The notes beneath the pieces are model-generated. The model saw only the letters and a program-made list of their open reading frames with translations, made no database searches and was not told the DNA's origin. Source: Helopsaltes ochotensis (Eukaryota > Chordata > Aves > Passeriformes > Locustellidae). From it: a stretch of 64,000 bases of DNA. The position numbers were made by a program, and so were the translations under genes. This document shows, in pieces, positions 62,107 to 64,000 of the stretch. The stretch is from positions 100,079-164,078 of the forward strand of contig VXBM01000238.1 in NCBI GenBank assembly GCA_013400155.1. The letters are read 5' to 3'. Each line of letters begins with the position of its first letter. The stretch's first letter is position 1.

Positions 62107-62837
62107 TGTTTCAGGACATTTCCTAAATGACAAACATGATCAAAAGTCAGTCCTGTGTATTTACTAGCTACACAGTATTTATGGAAAAGCTACGAAGAGG
62201 ATTAATAGTTACCCAAAGCCTGAAGCTGAGATTTTCCTTGAGTAAGGATTTTACACTGTGTAGTTTTACAAAGGGAGGCTGATTGCTATGTTCCAGTTAA
62301 CCTCAAAGAGCATCCAGTTGGACACTGGACTGCAGAACCAAATGACTACATTCTGTATTGCTAGATGTTCTAAATCCATGTTCAGTTTAAAACTTAATTT
62401 TCATTTCTGTGGCACCCAAAATACACAGTTAATTTTTAAAAGGTTGCAGTGAACAAGTCTGCACATACCACTTCAATGGTGAAGGTGGGTTATACCTGCC
62501 TGAAGATGACAAATAAACTTATTGCTAATCTAAAAAGGCAGCCAGCCAAAACACAAGGTTATTCCAAATGGATTTACAGGCCTGAAACAAAAAGAAAACC
62601 ACAACCCTCTCGGGCTTGCAATCCTTTTCACTGAGTAATAATAAAAGTATTCTGTTTACCAGTGAGGGCCTTTCCCATCCTTATTCATGTTTTCACCTAA
62701 ATCAGTTCAACAACGAAAGAGAAAAAAACCACAAAACTCTTATCTGTTTCAGTCTTTAGCATAGAGAGAGCAAGGGAAATCTTCTCCTCTCCTACTGCCT
62801 TTTTCTTCTTTACATTTCTTTTAAAAAGAAGACACCT
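62107..62837. other. AT-rich unannotated DNA
   Basis: No gene or repeat family is recognised between the small tandem array and the old CR1. Confidence 0.5.
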
Positions 62838-63548
62838 GACTGGCAGGGACCTTCAGAGATTATGTGGTCCAATATCTCTGCTCAAAGCACAGTCACCTAC
62901 AATAGGTTCTTATAGATGATGTCCAGTCATGTTTCAAGCCTCTATAAGGACAGAAACTTCACAGGGTCTCTCAGCCACGTGTGCCTGTGTTTGGCACCCT
63001 CATAAGTCTAAAAGTTTTCCTTACATTCAAGCAGAATTTTTCATATTTCAGTTTGTGCCAATTCCCCCTTGTTCTTTCACTTCATCCACTAAGCAGGCTC
63101 CATCTTATTTAGTGTCCCTGCTCAGATATTTGCACACATTGATAACAACCCCTTGAATTTTCTCTTCTATAGTCTAAACAGTCCCATCTCTCTCAGCTTA
63201 TCCTTAAACATCAGGATTGGATCTAATCCCCTAATCATCTCAGTGATCCTTTTCAAGAGTTACCCCAGTATGTTAAGGTCCTTATTGTCCTGGAGAGCCC
63301 TGGTCTGGACAGAACACTCCGACTGCAATCTTGCCAGGGCTGAGCCAAGGTGAGAGAAGTAACATCTCCCTCAATCTGCTGCAGTGACCTGCCCAGTGGT
63401 GCCCAGGATGCTTCTGGCCGCAGTTGCAAAAGGATGCATTTCTGGACAATAACTTTTATTGTATCCCAGGTCCTGTTGGAGTGCTGTCACCCAGCCAGTC
63501 AGCCCCCGGTTGCCCAGGTGCAGGGGGGCCCTCTACCTGGCCCACAGC
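62838..63548 (-). mobile_element. Old CR1 LINE, about 0.7 kb fragment
   Basis: The minus-strand copy has its 3' side at the left. It begins CTGGCAGGGACCTTCAGAGA, passes through TTTCAGTTTGTGCCAATTCC (about 63046-63065) and CCCTTGTTCTTTCACT, TGATAACAACCCCTTGAATT, TGGAGAGCCCTGGTCTGGAC (63291-63310), and a Gly/Gln-rich CAGGTGCAGGGGGGCC area at its right end. These correspond in order to CR1 3' UTR and terminal ORF2 sequence. It is clearly more diverged and indel-ridden than the copy at 38506, lacks the octamer tail, and keeps no readable ORF2 frame, so it is probably a different, older subfamily. The right boundary is approximate. Confidence 0.88.
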
Positions 63549-63574
63549 GCAGACAGTAATTCCACAATCAGTGC

Positions 63575-64000
63575 AAGGGTTCGCGAGTGCTCATGGCACC
63601 ACTGAGGCAGCCACTGTAGCTGGCACTCATTGGAAAGCCCAGCATGGTAACTACTTCTGGTTTTCTCAGGAGTGAGGCCCTGCCCTAACAGACCCCACCA
63701 GTCGCCCCTGGATGCTGCCGGCCTGCCCTGTAATGTCAGGACGCTCAGAACGCAAAGGGAACCCTGCTACAGTCACACAGCTCAGCGTTAGGAGGAAAAC
63801 TCATAGGAAACCTCTCTCCATGATGAACACCGAGAGACTTGAGAGCACTCTCTGTTCCGTCGTCTTGGCTAACTGATGGTATAACCCGCCAAAGGCGGCA
63901 CACGCTCAGCCCTGCCCCGCCTGCGCCCCGAGCCACCCGCTGCCCCCGCGGCGGGCACTGCGGGCTCGCTGCCGCGCCGGCAGGGGGAGCGCCGAGGCCG
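63575..64000. promoter_or_regulatory. CpG island, probable promoter, truncated by window edge
   Basis: CpG density rises from about 63579 (TTCGCGAG) and becomes very high from about 63880. Roughly 18 CpGs occur in the last 120 bases, among words such as CCCCGCGGCGGG, GCCGCGCCGGC and GAGCGCCGAGGCCG. GC-box-like words (CCCCGCC, CCCGCC) are present; there is no clear TATA box. In a bird genome this is the usual signature of a housekeeping or developmental gene promoter and first exon. The transcription direction cannot be read from the visible part. The minus-strand open frame at 63745-63936 starts at GTG rather than ATG, so I do not call it a gene. Confidence 0.8.

Noticed and set aside
63745..63936. 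Minus-strand frame starting in the CpG island
   Set aside because: The start codon is GTG, not ATG, and the sequence resembles no known N-terminus. It would need transcript evidence.
1..64000. A novel multi-gene system such as a defence island, gene cluster or endogenous viral coding region
   Set aside because: No set of adjacent protein-coding genes exists here. The only readable protein remnant belongs to a CR1 retrotransposon, and the LTR-like blocks carry no viral coding frames.

Overview
The window reads as AT-rich nuclear DNA from a bird, most likely a songbird (Passeriformes). The evidence is the repeat content: at least five chicken-repeat-1 (CR1) LINE fragments, three LTR-like blocks typical of avian endogenous retroviruses, and one SINE with a tRNA-Ile head and a CR1-type tail, the architecture described for zebra finch TguSINE1. 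Host DNA between the repeats is AT-rich and CpG-poor, with short simple repeats and no open frame longer than about 134 codons. I found no convincing host protein-coding exon, no functional tRNA or rRNA gene, no CRISPR array and nothing of bacterial character. The window looks like an intergenic desert or a large intron.

Layout. 1-3516: unannotated AT-rich DNA. 3517-5342: two different LTR-like blocks separated by about 420 bp. 5343-16937: mostly featureless, with a small CR1 tail at 6765, a polypyrimidine tract at 11921 and a weak decayed reading frame at 15685. 16938-17650: a CR1 copy made of three non-adjacent pieces of the parent element. 19600-20176: a third, older LTR. 20177-38505: featureless apart from a G-rich tract (22693), a short hairpin cluster (25366) and a perfect (GAATT)16 array (31536). 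38506-39538: the best-preserved CR1, on the minus strand, with a readable remnant of the reverse-transcriptase ORF. 41762-41900: the tRNA-Ile SINE. 44738-45062: a GC-rich patch with no CpG. 47351-47569: another CR1 3' end. 47570-62837: featureless apart from a strong palindrome (49068) and a 16-bp tandem repeat (62060). 62838-63548: an old CR1. 63575-64000: a CpG island that runs off the right edge.

No genes can be seen working together here. The right-edge CpG island is the only promoter-like sequence of host origin, so a gene probably begins at or just beyond position 64000. The repeats give a rough history: old diverged CR1 and LTR3 copies, then later CR1 copies and the SINE, with LTR2 perhaps the youngest because it keeps several CpGs. 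Family names and relative ages come from recall and visual comparison, not from a database search.
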